A stretch of DNA of 64,000 bases from Nocardioides sp. Root1257 (GTDB lineage: Bacteria; Actinomycetota; Actinomycetes; Propionibacteriales; Nocardioidaceae), in contig NZ_LMDV01000001.1 of NCBI RefSeq assembly GCF_001425175.1, positions 434,001 through 498,000 of the forward strand, written 5' to 3'. The position numbers were made by a program, and so were the translations under genes. Shown in pieces: positions 15,759 through 23,233 of the stretch (position 1 is the first letter of the stretch; every line of letters starts with the position of its first letter). The notes under the pieces were generated by a model, which was not told where the DNA came from, ran no database searches, and worked only from the letters and a program-made list of their open reading frames with translations.

Positions 15759-16567
15759 TGATCCCCGTCCTGATCAAGGCCGCCCTGCCGAAGATCCGAC
15801 CGTCCGGCGAGCTGCCCGAGCTGTCGCTCGTCCGCCACGACGTACCCCTCGACCCGCGGCACGTCGCGTCGTACGCCACGCTGTGCGGCTTCCCGCGCAA
15901 GGACGTCCTGCCCCTGCCCTACCCGCACCTGCTGGCGTTCGGGCTGCACCTGCAGATCATGGCCGACGGGTCGTTCCCGTTCCCCGCGATCGGCACCGTG
16001 CACCTCGAGAACTCGATCACCCAGCACCGCCCGATCTCACTGACCGAGCAGCTCCAGGTCACCGCGCGGCCCGCCGACCTGCGCGCGCACGCCAAGGGTC
16101 AGGTCTTCGACATGCTCACCACGGTGCACTCGGCCGGCGAGCTGGTGTGGGAGGAGACCTCGACGTTCCTGCGCCGGGGCGCCGGGGACGAGGGTGCGCC
16201 GAGTGGTCCGTCGTACCCCGACGCGCCCCCGAGCGGCACGGTCTGGAAGCTCCCCGGCGACCTCGGCCGGTCGTACGCCGGCGTCTCCGGCGACCGCAAC
16301 CCGATCCACCTCTACGGCCTGACCGCGAAGGCGTTCGGCTTCCCACGGCAGATCGCGCACGGCATGTGGTCGATGGCCCGCTGCGTCGGGGCGCTCGAGA
16401 ACCGGCTGCCCGACCGCGTCCGCGTCGACGTGGCCTTCAAGAAGCCGATCCTGCTGCCCGGCTCGGTCGCCTTCGGCTCGCGACCGACCGACGATGGCTA
16501 CGCCTTCTCGCTCAGCAACCCGAAGTCCGGCGCCCCGCACCTGGCGGGCCGGACCGTCAGAACCTGA
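15758..16567 (+). CDS. htdX: MaoC-like 3-hydroxyacyl-thioester dehydratase (HtdX)
   Basis: A 269-residue double-hotdog dehydratase. The C-terminal hotdog carries the hydratase-2 motif around YAGVSGDRNPIHLYGLTAK, giving the catalytic Asp/His pair, with HGMWSMARC following; the N-terminal half is the non-catalytic hotdog. It would interconvert 3-hydroxyacyl and trans-2-enoyl thioesters, working directly with the FabG4 reductase encoded upstream through a TGATG overlap (15756-15760). It is the counterpart of M. tuberculosis HtdX. The 3' end overlaps the convergent secreted-protein gene by 11 bases. Confidence 0.9.
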   Translation: MIPVLIKAALPKIRPSGELPELSLVRHDVPLDPRHVASYATLCGFPRKDVLPLPYPHLLAFGLHLQIMADGSFPFPAIGTVHLENSITQHRPISLTEQLQVTARPADLRAHAKGQVFDMLTTVHSAGELVWEETSTFLRRGAGDEGAPSGPSYPDAPPSGTVWKLPGDLGRSYAGVSGDRNPIHLYGLTAKAFGFPRQIAHGMWSMARCVGALENRLPDRVRVDVAFKKPILLPGSVAFGSRPTDDGYAFSLSNPKSGAPHLAGRTVRT

Positions 16568-16946
16568 CGCGCGCCACGCAGACCTCGCCGCTGACGCGGT
16601 TCACGGCACGGAACGTGAACGCGTCGGCGCCTGCGGAGTTGCGTGCCTTGCGCTCGACGTCGAACGAGCCGCTGCGCCCGGCGGTCATCGAACGGCCGCG
16701 GTCGACGAGGTTGCCGTCGTGCCGCAGGACCCAGTGCCAGGTCTGGCCGCTGCGGTTGCTGTCGACCTCGGACTCGACCTCGATGCGGCCGTCGTCGGCC
16801 TTGGCCTTGATCTTCCAGTCGGTGCTCGCGGAGCACGACCCGTGGCGGATCACCTCGCGGTCGGCACCCGCGTGGGCGGGAGCGGCGCCGAGGACGGCGA
16901 GCGGGACGGCGGCGATCAGGGCGGCGGTGGCTGCGATGGTCTTCAT
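16557..16946 (-). CDS. Secreted protein of unknown function
   Basis: A 129-residue protein with a clear signal peptide: MKTIAATAALIAAVPLAVLGAAPAHA, cleaved after AHA near residue 26 by signal peptidase I. The mature part is a short, beta-rich domain with two cysteines (HGSCSAS and GEVCVARV) that could form a disulfide joining its ends, and a repeated strand pattern WHWVLRHDGNLVDRG. I do not recognise the family. ATG 16946 is chosen because the signal peptide begins there; the upstream frame is open but not signal-like. CAGGCT lies six bases before the start. Confidence 0.75.
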   Translation of the reverse strand: MKTIAATAALIAAVPLAVLGAAPAHAGADREVIRHGSCSASTDWKIKAKADDGRIEVESEVDSNRSGQTWHWVLRHDGNLVDRGRSMTAGRSGSFDVERKARNSAGADAFTFRAVNRVSGEVCVARVRF

Positions 16947-16986
16947 GCACCGAGCCTGACGACGCCTCATGTGGTGGTGATGAGCC

Positions 16987-17010
16987 CCGGATGAGAGTGC
17001 CCTCATCCGG
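16987..17010. promoter_or_regulatory. Inverted repeat CCGGATGAG-N6-CTCATCCGG
   Basis: Perfect nine-base arms separated by six bases, about 40 bases upstream of the secreted-protein start and upstream of its likely -10 (CAGGCT, 16953-16958). It may be an operator at the -35 or a hairpin. It adjoins the 21-base repeat array. Confidence 0.45.
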
Positions 17011-17028
17011 CACCTCACCCCCCACGAC

Positions 17029-17165
17029 GGTCGAGTCGAGGGTTCTGACGCTTCAATCGAGAGTTCTGACGGTCGAATCGGGACCGTGGCCCGGGGACGC
17101 GATCCAGAAGTCCCGACTCAACGGTCCGAAGTCTCGATTCAACGGTCAGAAGTCTCGATTCAACG
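17029..17165. repeat. Head-to-head array of 21-base repeats
   Basis: Forward units occur at 17029-17049 and 17050-17070, with a partial unit from 17071. Three units in the opposite orientation follow at 17103-17123, 17124-17144 and 17145-17165. The consensus reads GTTGAATCGAGACTTCTGAC with a leading C on the minus strand. The two halves are imperfect inverted copies, so the whole can fold into a long stem. It lies between the secreted-protein and Ddn-like genes, stops 10 bases before the latter's 3' end, and explains nearly all of this intergenic region. Confidence 0.75.
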
Positions 17166-17175
17166 TGGTGGGTCG

Positions 17176-17580
17176 TCAGCGACGGGTGAGCGCGAGGACC
17201 GGGATGACTCGGTCGGTCTTCTTCTCGTAGTCGGCGAAGCCGGGGTAGAGCGCGGCCTGCTCGGCGTACTTCTCGTCGCGCTCGGTGCGCGGCAGCTCCT
17301 CTGCGCGTACGTCGAGGGTGTCGTCGCCGACCTCGATCGTGGCGTCCGGGTTGGCCTTGAGGTTGTGGTACCAGTCCGGGTTGTCGGGGGCGCCGGCCTT
17401 GGACGCGAAGACGAGGTAGCGGTCGCCGTCGGCGAGGTACATCATCGGACTGACCCGCTCCTGGCCGCTCCTGGCTCCGGTGGAGTGGAGGAGCAGCAGC
17501 GGAGCGCCCTCGAAGTTGCCTCCGACCCGGCCGTGGTTGGCCCGGAACTCCTCGATGATCTTCGCGTTGTAGTCGGTCAC
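17176..17580 (-). CDS. Deazaflavin-dependent oxidoreductase (Ddn-like)
   Basis: A 134-residue protein of the nitroreductase/deazaflavin family (Ddn-like split beta-barrel, common in F420-producing actinobacteria). Recognisable blocks are LLLHSTGARSG, VSPMMYLADGDRYLV, FASKAGAPDNPDWYHNLKA and the C-terminal aromatic region YPGFADYEKKT. Members use coenzyme F420H2 to reduce quinones or other electrophiles. The start is GTG 17580, seven bases after the MFS gene's stop, implying one transcript with the exporter. A GGAG lies only four bases before the GTG. Confidence 0.88.
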   Translation of the reverse strand: MTDYNAKIIEEFRANHGRVGGNFEGAPLLLLHSTGARSGQERVSPMMYLADGDRYLVFASKAGAPDNPDWYHNLKANPDATIEVGDDTLDVRAEELPRTERDEKYAEQAALYPGFADYEKKTDRVIPVLALTRR

Positions 17581-17587
17581 CTCTCCA

Positions 17588-18958
17588 TCATGCCCGCACC
17601 CGCCCGGTCGCAACGATGACCGCCGCGCCGAGCAGGCTGAGGCCGGCAGCCACCAGGACGGCGACGTTCCACCCGGCGAGCAGGTCGGCTCCCGCGTGGG
17701 TCGCCACGACGACGAAGAGCGTGATGCCGCAGGCGGCACCGAGGTAGCGCGCGGTGTTGTTGGCGCCGCTGCCCATCGCGGCGCGGTCGGGCGGCACGCT
17801 CGCGACCGCCTCGCGACCGAGCAGGGCGTTGAGGACACCGGTCGCGAGGCCGGCGACGAACATCGGCACGGCGAGGCGCCACACGTTCGACCCCGCGTCC
17901 AGGCCGTAGCCGGTCAGCTGCCCGACGGCGACCACGACCAGCAGCGCGGCGATCGGGCGCGGTCCCTCGAGAGGGCGGCGCAGGTGTCGGATCAGGTACG
18001 ACGTGACCACGCTCGTGCCCGACCACACGACGACCAGCAGGCTCGCGGTCCAGAGGCTGGCGCCGAGCCCGAGCTGGGCGACGGTCGGCACGAACGACGA
18101 CATCCCGATGATCCCGAGCCCCAAGGTGAGTGAGCCCAGCGTCGCGGCGCGGAAGCGCGGAGCACGCAGCAGGTCGGGCTCGACCAGCGGCTGCCGCACG
18201 CGGCGCTCGACGACGCCGAAGCCCAGGGCGGCGACCGCCGCGAGCACGGCCAGCACGACCGTCGGCGCGTCGATGCCGTTGCGGCCCTGGGTCAGTGCCG
18301 ACACGAGCAGCGTCATGGCGGCGACCAGCAGCACCAGGCCCGGTACGTCGATCCGGCGCGGCTCCACCGCCGACGACTCCCCGATCCGGCTCAGGCTCGG
18401 CCAGAGCAGGACCAGCGCGGCCAGCCCGACCACGGCGTACGTCTCGCGCCAGCCGGACCCGATGTCCAGGGCCGCGGAGAGGATCGCCCCGGCCGTGATG
18501 CCGAGCCCGACGCTCGCGCCCCAGATCGAGGTGGCGTGCACGCGGGCCGGGCCCGGGGCGAAGTCGTGCGCGAGCACAGCCAGGCCGCAGGCCAGGACGG
18601 CCGCTCCCCCGACGCCCTCCACCACCCGGGCGGCCACGAAGAGCACGGGCTCCTGGGCGACGGCGCACACGAGCGCACCGACCCCGATCGCCCCGAGTCC
18701 CGCGGCGTACACCCGGCGCCGGCCGTAGGCATCCCCGAGCACGCCCGCGGCGAGCAGGGCCGCCGCCAGGCCGACCGACATCGAGCTGAGGATCCAGGCC
18801 CGGGCGACCGGTCCCGCGCCGAGGTCGGCCGCGGTGCGCGGGATCGTCGCCATCGGCGTCACGTAGGTGACCAGCACCAGGGCGGTGCCGAGCGCGATCG
18901 GGGCGAGCGACCGGGTCGCGACCGCGCCGTTGACAGAGGGTTTGACTTCCAAACTCAC
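17588..18958 (-). CDS. MFS transporter, 14-helix DHA2-like
   Basis: A 456-residue integral membrane protein with about 14 hydrophobic segments. It carries the major-facilitator motif A between helices 2 and 3 (GVLGDAYGRRRVY) and a motif C-like segment with GASVGLGITAGAIL, typical of drug:proton antiporters. It probably exports toxic compounds. The start is GTG 18958; TAGCGT lies seven bases upstream. It diverges from an HxlR regulator gene with only 18 bases between start codons, so the regulator can occlude both promoters. An F420-type reductase follows in the same transcript, suggesting a detoxification unit. Confidence 0.88.
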   Translation of the reverse strand: MSLEVKPSVNGAVATRSLAPIALGTALVLVTYVTPMATIPRTAADLGAGPVARAWILSSMSVGLAAALLAAGVLGDAYGRRRVYAAGLGAIGVGALVCAVAQEPVLFVAARVVEGVGGAAVLACGLAVLAHDFAPGPARVHATSIWGASVGLGITAGAILSAALDIGSGWRETYAVVGLAALVLLWPSLSRIGESSAVEPRRIDVPGLVLLVAAMTLLVSALTQGRNGIDAPTVVLAVLAAVAALGFGVVERRVRQPLVEPDLLRAPRFRAATLGSLTLGLGIIGMSSFVPTVAQLGLGASLWTASLLVVVWSGTSVVTSYLIRHLRRPLEGPRPIAALLVVVAVGQLTGYGLDAGSNVWRLAVPMFVAGLATGVLNALLGREAVASVPPDRAAMGSGANNTARYLGAACGITLFVVVATHAGADLLAGWNVAVLVAAGLSLLGAAVIVATGRVRA

Positions 18959-18965
18959 TCGCGGG

Positions 18966-18971
18966 ACGCTA
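18966..18971 (-). promoter_or_regulatory. Candidate -10 element of the MFS gene
   Basis: TAGCGT on the minus strand lies seven bases before the GTG at 18958. It falls within the 18-base gap between divergent starts, so the two promoters must overlap. Confidence 0.35.
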
Positions 18972-18976
18972 CACCC

Positions 18977-19351
18977 ATGAGCCCCGTTCCACTAGCCGAG
19001 CTGCCCGGTCGGCCGTGCCCGGTCGCCGCGTCCCTCGAGCTGGTCGGCGAGCGCTGGGCCCTCCTGGTGGTCCGCGAGATCGCGATGGGCAGCACCCGCT
19101 TCGGCGACATCGTCCGCGGCACCGGCGCTCCGCGCGACCGGATCGCGGCCCGCCTCAAGGCGTTGGAGGCCGCCGGCGTGATCGGGCGTACGGCGTACCA
19201 GGAGCGGCCCGAGCGCTTCGACTACCACCTCACGGAGTCCGGCCAGGACCTGCTGTCGGTGCTCGATGCTCTGCTGGCCTGGGGCGACAAGCACGCCGTC
19301 GCCGCCGACGATCCCCGCCGACCGAAGCGCTACCGGAGGTTCACCGCATGA
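18977..19351 (+). CDS. HxlR-family transcriptional regulator
   Basis: A 124-residue MarR-like winged-helix protein of the HxlR family: CPVAASLELVGERWALLVVREI at residues 13-34, FGDIVRGTGAPRDRIAARLKAL as the recognition region and YHLTESGQDLL in the wing. The cysteine at 13 is the conserved redox-active one in several members, so oxidants or electrophiles could be the signal. It diverges from the MFS exporter and overlaps the downstream thioesterase by ATGA (19348-19351). Regulation of the exporter is the natural inference. Confidence 0.9.
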   Translation: MSPVPLAELPGRPCPVAASLELVGERWALLVVREIAMGSTRFGDIVRGTGAPRDRIAARLKALEAAGVIGRTAYQERPERFDYHLTESGQDLLSVLDALLAWGDKHAVAADDPRRPKRYRRFTA

Positions 19352-19833
19352 CCCGCACCCGCACCGTCACCTGGGAGGACCCCGGTCCGGGGACGCTCCA
19401 GGGACTCTCGATGCCCGGCCTCGACTACATGCAGGCCGTGATGAAGGGCGAGCTGCCCGCGCCGCCGATCGCGGCGACGATGCAGTTCGAGCTGGTCGAG
19501 GCCGAGCTCGGCCGGGCGGTCTTCACCTGCACGCCCGACGAGTCGGTCTACAACCCGATCGGCGCCGTGCACGGCGGACTGGTCTGCACGCTGCTCGACT
19601 CGGCGGCCGGCTGCGCGCTGCACACGACACTGCCGCAGGGCAAGGGCTACACGTCGGTCGAGATCAAGGTCAGCTACCTCAAGGCGGTGCGCGCCGGCAG
19701 CGGCCTCCTCACCGCCACGGGCACGGTCGTCAAGGCCGGGTCGCGGGTCGGGTTCACCGAGGCCACCGTCACCGACGGCTCGGGCGCGTTGGTCGCGACC
19801 GCGAGCAGCACGCTGCTCGTCTTCGACCTCTGA
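19348..19833 (+). CDS. PaaI-family hotdog thioesterase
   Basis: A 161-residue hotdog-fold thioesterase. The motif NPIGAVHGGLVCTLLDSAAG carries the family HGG turn and the catalytic Asp on the central helix; the strand VSYLKAVRAGSG and the ending TASSTLLVF are typical of PaaI/YbgC-like acyl-CoA thioesterases. It likely hydrolyses aromatic or medium-chain acyl-CoA. ATG overlaps the HxlR stop as ATGA, so the two are co-translated. A ribosome site GGAGG (19335-19339) lies within the HxlR gene. Confidence 0.87.
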   Translation: MTRTRTVTWEDPGPGTLQGLSMPGLDYMQAVMKGELPAPPIAATMQFELVEAELGRAVFTCTPDESVYNPIGAVHGGLVCTLLDSAAGCALHTTLPQGKGYTSVEIKVSYLKAVRAGSGLLTATGTVVKAGSRVGFTEATVTDGSGALVATASSTLLVFDL

Positions 19834-19848
19834 CGTCGAGCCGGGTGC

Positions 19849-20502
19849 TCAGGCCTCGAGGCGCAGCTGCCGGGTGTCCGGCATCGAGCTGGCCCGCACG
19901 AGGTTGCGGCGGCTCGCGAGCGCGGCGTACATCGCCCGGCGCGCGGAGTCACGCTGCAGCGGCTCGACGGTCTCGTCAGTGCTCGCCGCGAGGGCGTCGC
20001 GCAGCAGCATCAGGGCCTCGGTGCGGAGCTGCACCACCTGGGCCTCGGCCATGCCGAGCTCCTCGGCGATGCCCGAGACCGGGGCCTCGTCGAGGAAGTA
20101 GTGGCCGACCACCTGGCGGTGACGCTCGGAGAGCTCGCCCACGGCCTCGCGCAGTCCGACCATCCGGTCCTCCACGTCGGCGGGCTCGGGGGGCACGGTC
20201 GGGTCGACCGGCATCCGGGCCTCGACGGACTCGGTCTGCGAGGCGATGACGACGTCGAGCAGGGCACTGCGCACGCGGGCGGCGGCGTACACCTCGAAGG
20301 CACCGTCGACCTCGGGCTCGTAGGCCCGGGCGGCCTCGGTCAGGGCGACGAGGCCGGCCGACTGCAGGTCGTCGCGCTGGACCGACCGGGGCACCCGCGC
20401 CACGACCTGTCCGACGATCCACTCGACCATCGGCACGGATTCCAGTGCCAGCTCCTGGGCGCTCAGCCGACCGGTGGCGCCCTGCTCCATGTCCCTGCTC
20501 AT
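19849..20502 (-). CDS. Sigma-70-family sigma factor, FliA/WhiG-like
   Basis: A 217-residue sigma factor. Region 2 is recognisable in LQSAGLVALTEAARAYEP and AYEPEVDGAFEVYAAARVR followed by ALLDVV, matching the FliA/WhiG type; region 3 is short; region 4 is LSERHRQVVGHYFLDE with helix-turn-helix VSGIAEELGMAEAQVVQLR. A 40-residue C-terminal extension rich in Arg and Ala is not typical. No flagellar or anti-sigma gene is adjacent, so targets and control are unknown. ATG 20502 has GATGGT six bases upstream and no strong ribosome site. Confidence 0.85.
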   Translation of the reverse strand: MSRDMEQGATGRLSAQELALESVPMVEWIVGQVVARVPRSVQRDDLQSAGLVALTEAARAYEPEVDGAFEVYAAARVRSALLDVVIASQTESVEARMPVDPTVPPEPADVEDRMVGLREAVGELSERHRQVVGHYFLDEAPVSGIAEELGMAEAQVVQLRTEALMLLRDALAASTDETVEPLQRDSARRAMYAALASRRNLVRASSMPDTRQLRLEA

Positions 20503-20544
20503 GAGGTCACCATCGGCAGGTTCGGGCGGTAGTCCACCTTTTGA

Positions 20545-21642
20545 CTAGACCAGTTCCAGACCGAGCCATTCCGCGAGCGACGCGATCTCGGCGTCGACGG
20601 CCTCGGCGACGTCCGGCGCGAAGGGCTCGTCCTGGTGGACGGCGGTGACGACGAGCGCCCCCTCCGCCCGGTCGGCGGTCGCGTCGAGCTTGCCGACCAG
20701 GCGGTCGCCGTACAGGACGGGGAGCGCGTAGTAGCCCCACCGGCGCTGGGCCGCCGGCTTGTACATCTCCAGGAGGTAGTCGAACTCGAAGACCTCGGTG
20801 AGCCGCTTGCGGTCCTGGACGAGGCGGTCGAACGGCGACAGCAGCGCGGCGCGGCTGGGCTCCGGGCCGGCATCGAGGTACGCCGGGTCCACGCGCCAGG
20901 TGCCGCGGACACCCTCGATGACGGCGGCCTCCCCCGCCTCGCCCACGTCGTGCTGCTCCCCCGGCGAGGACGCGGCCTTGGCGCGCGCGATCCCGAGTGC
21001 TGTCAGCCGCCGCGCGTCCAGGGTCCGGCGCGCCTCCTCGGCGTCGGGCACGGGGTCGTCGGGGTAGATCCGCTCGGCCAGGTCCCAGAGCTGCTCGCGT
21101 CCCCGGCGCCCGGCGCTGGCGACCTCACCCCGCGCGACCATCAGCTGGAGCAGCATCCGGACGTTGCGGGCGTTGTTCCAGCCCGAGGACTGCCACGGCA
21201 CCTCGCAGGTGTCGGGCAGCTCGCTCGCCGGCAGCGGCCCGTCGCCACGGAGCCGCTCCAGCAGGTCGCGGCGGCAGCCGTCGTTGGCCGCGACCCACGC
21301 GGCGCGGCCGACCTGCCAGTCCGTGAGGTCACCGCTCCCCGGCCACTGCGCCATCTCGGCACGGAAGAGCGCCATGTCCTCCGCCGGCCGGATGAAGCCC
21401 TGGTGCTCGATGAGTCGCTGCTCGTCGAGCGCGTCGCGCAGCTCGGCGGGGTCGTACGACGGACCGAGGCGGCTCCACAGCACCAGGTCGGCGCTCGGTG
21501 CGATCGCGCTCGTCGGCTCGGCCTGCAGCACGGTGAGGTGCCGGACCACGTCGACGAGGTCCGTGGGTCTCGCCGCTGCCAGCAGCTGGGCTCGCACCGC
21601 GACCCGGCGCGCGTCGGCGCGGGACAGCTCGTGGACGGTCAC
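20545..21642 (-). CDS. Winged-helix YcaQ/AlkZ-like protein
   Basis: A 365-residue member of the HTH_42 family, which includes the DNA interstrand-crosslink glycosylases YcaQ and AlkZ. The best-conserved stretch is LLSPFDRLVQDRKR, then FEFDYLLEMYKPAAQRRWGYY and LPVLYGDRLVGKLD. The N-terminal VLQAEPTSAI segment is where AlkZ-type enzymes carry their catalytic Gln motif; here a single Gln followed by Ala-Glu is seen, so activity is uncertain. Likely a DNA-damage repair enzyme. The start is GTG 21642, with CATGAT six bases upstream. The sigma-factor gene follows 42 bases downstream. Confidence 0.82.
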   Translation of the reverse strand: MTVHELSRADARRVAVRAQLLAAARPTDLVDVVRHLTVLQAEPTSAIAPSADLVLWSRLGPSYDPAELRDALDEQRLIEHQGFIRPAEDMALFRAEMAQWPGSGDLTDWQVGRAAWVAANDGCRRDLLERLRGDGPLPASELPDTCEVPWQSSGWNNARNVRMLLQLMVARGEVASAGRRGREQLWDLAERIYPDDPVPDAEEARRTLDARRLTALGIARAKAASSPGEQHDVGEAGEAAVIEGVRGTWRVDPAYLDAGPEPSRAALLSPFDRLVQDRKRLTEVFEFDYLLEMYKPAAQRRWGYYALPVLYGDRLVGKLDATADRAEGALVVTAVHQDEPFAPDVAEAVDAEIASLAEWLGLELV

Positions 21643-21678
21643 GTGGTCATCATGCCCACCGCCACCCCCGGCGAGCCC

Positions 21679-21684
21679 TAGTGT
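21679..21684 (+). promoter_or_regulatory. Candidate -10 element of the GAP-family gene
   Basis: TAGTGT lies six bases before the ATG at 21691, with no ribosome site in between. This is the leaderless arrangement. Confidence 0.4.
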
Positions 21685-21690
21685 CTGGCC

Positions 21691-22341
21691 ATGTCTGTCC
21701 TCGCCCAGATGCTGCCGCTGGCGGCCGGCATCGCGGCCTCACCCATCCCGGTGATCCCGGCGATCCTGGTGCTGGCCGCGCCGCGCCCGCGCGCCACCGG
21801 CTCCGCCTACCTGGGCGGCTGGCTGGCCGGGATGACCGTCATGGTCCTGGCCGCGACGGTGCTGGCGAGCGTGCTCGAGCAGGGTGAGACACCGACCTGG
21901 GCGATCGTCGTAAGGCTCGTCCTCGGCCTGCTGCTCATCGGGCTCGGCGTGCGCAAGTGGCTGGGCCGCGCCGCCGACGCGGGGACCCCCGCCTGGATGG
22001 AGTCGCTGCGCACCACGACGCCGAGGAGGTCGTTCCGACTGGCGCTCACCCTGGCGGTCGCGAACCCCAAGCACCTGATGCTCGCGTTCGCGGCCGGGCT
22101 GTACGCCGGGGCGTCCGACCTCGAGGCGGCCGGTCTCGTCCTCGCCGCAGTCCTCTTCATCGCCGTCGCGTCGGTCTCGGTCGCCGTACCGATCCTGGCG
22201 TTCCTCGTCCTCGGCGACCGCGCGCAGCCGCCGCTGCAGCGGGTCGAGGCGTGGCTGGTGCGCCACAACGCCGTCCTGCTGGCGGTGGTCGTCATCGTGA
22301 TCGGCGCCGCACTGGTGCTCAAGGCCGTCCAGGAGCTCTGA
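21691..22341 (+). CDS. GAP/Sap-family (LysE-like) membrane protein
   Basis: A 216-residue membrane protein with six likely helices: 5-30, 38-62, 70-88, 115-140, 145-170 and 190-213. The opening MLPLAAGIAASPIPVIPAILVL and the segment LALTLAVANPKHLMLAFAAG match the GAP family, which includes the mycobacterial sulfolipid-addressing protein Sap and relatives of the LysE exporters. Mycobacterial members help move glycolipids to the surface, but substrate here is unknown. It is divergent from the YcaQ-like gene and convergent with TesB. Confidence 0.85.
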   Translation: MSVLAQMLPLAAGIAASPIPVIPAILVLAAPRPRATGSAYLGGWLAGMTVMVLAATVLASVLEQGETPTWAIVVRLVLGLLLIGLGVRKWLGRAADAGTPAWMESLRTTTPRRSFRLALTLAVANPKHLMLAFAAGLYAGASDLEAAGLVLAAVLFIAVASVSVAVPILAFLVLGDRAQPPLQRVEAWLVRHNAVLLAVVVIVIGAALVLKAVQEL

Positions 22342-22354
22342 GCGGCCGGCGCCG

Positions 22355-23233
22355 TCACTCCTTCGCGCCGGGACCTTCCGAGCCGGGTCGTCGCGGGCGG
22401 ATCAGGCCCTCCTGCGCGGCGGTGACGACGAGCGTGCCGTCGGCGGTGAAGATCCGGCCGAAGGCCAGGCCACGAGCGCCCTGCGCCGAGGGCGACCACT
22501 GGTCGTAGAGCCACCACTCGTCGGCCCGGAAGGGCCGGTGGAACCACAGCGTGTGGTCGAGCGAGGCCATCTGGGTCTTGGACGGGTTGACGTCGTGCAC
22601 CGACAGCGTCGAGCCGAGCAGGCTCACGTCGCTGGCGTAGGTGAACGCGGCGACGTGGACGGCCGGGTCGTCCGGCAGCCCCTCGCGCAGGCGGACCCAC
22701 ATCCGGGCCTGGGACACGTGCCCGTCGTCGGGCTCGAGGCCGAAGCGGGTGTTGCCGAGCCAGCGGACGTCCAGGGCGCCCCACTCCTTGCCGAGCGCGT
22801 CGGCCTCGGCGTTGCCACCGCGGCGCATGACCTCGACCAGGTCGAAGCCGGTCTCCGGCGCGCCGACCTCCGGCATCGCGTCCTGGTGATCGAAGCCCTC
22901 CTCGGGCAGCTGGAAGTTCAGCGTCTGGTAGTAGATCGGCCGCCCGTGCTGACGGGCCACGACCCGGCGGGTCATGAACGAGCGACCGTCGCGGATCCGC
23001 TCCACGTCGTAGACGATCGGCACGGAGTAGTCGCCGCCGAGGAGGAAGTACGAGTGCAGCGAGTGCACCGCGAAGTCGGTCGGCACCGTGCGGATGCCGG
23101 CCATCAGCGCCTGCGCGGCGACCTGTCCGCCGTACACGCGAGCGCGCGCCGACTCCGGCTGCTTGCCGCGGAAGAGATCGCCGTCGAGCCGCTCGAGGTC
23201 GAGCAGGTCCACGAGCTCCTCGGTGGGGTTCAT
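22355..23233 (-). CDS. tesB: Acyl-CoA thioesterase II (TesB), copy 2
   Basis: A 292-residue double-hotdog acyl-CoA thioesterase. The typical blocks are LFRGKQPE, VYGGQVAAQALMA, HSLHSYFLLGGD, RDGRSFMTRRVVA and, in the second half, LASLDHTLWFHRPFRADEWWLYDQWSPSA. It hydrolyses medium- and long-chain acyl-CoA to free acid. Its ATG (23233) overlaps the stop of the upstream TesB gene by four bases (23230-23233). The two proteins are clear paralogues; this one has a shorter linker region and a GKQ instead of GAQ motif. It converges on the GAP-family gene. Confidence 0.93.
   Translation of the reverse strand: MNPTEELVDLLDLERLDGDLFRGKQPESARARVYGGQVAAQALMAGIRTVPTDFAVHSLHSYFLLGGDYSVPIVYDVERIRDGRSFMTRRVVARQHGRPIYYQTLNFQLPEEGFDHQDAMPEVGAPETGFDLVEVMRRGGNAEADALGKEWGALDVRWLGNTRFGLEPDDGHVSQARMWVRLREGLPDDPAVHVAAFTYASDVSLLGSTLSVHDVNPSKTQMASLDHTLWFHRPFRADEWWLYDQWSPSAQGARGLAFGRIFTADGTLVVTAAQEGLIRPRRPGSEGPGAKE

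Noticed and set aside
16991..17230. A short open frame across the 21-base repeats coding for heptad-like repeats (SRVLTVE, KSRFNGQ).
   Set aside because: The heptad arises because the DNA unit is 21 bases. The frame changes character where the repeat orientation flips, continues into the antisense of the Ddn-like gene, and has no good start signal.
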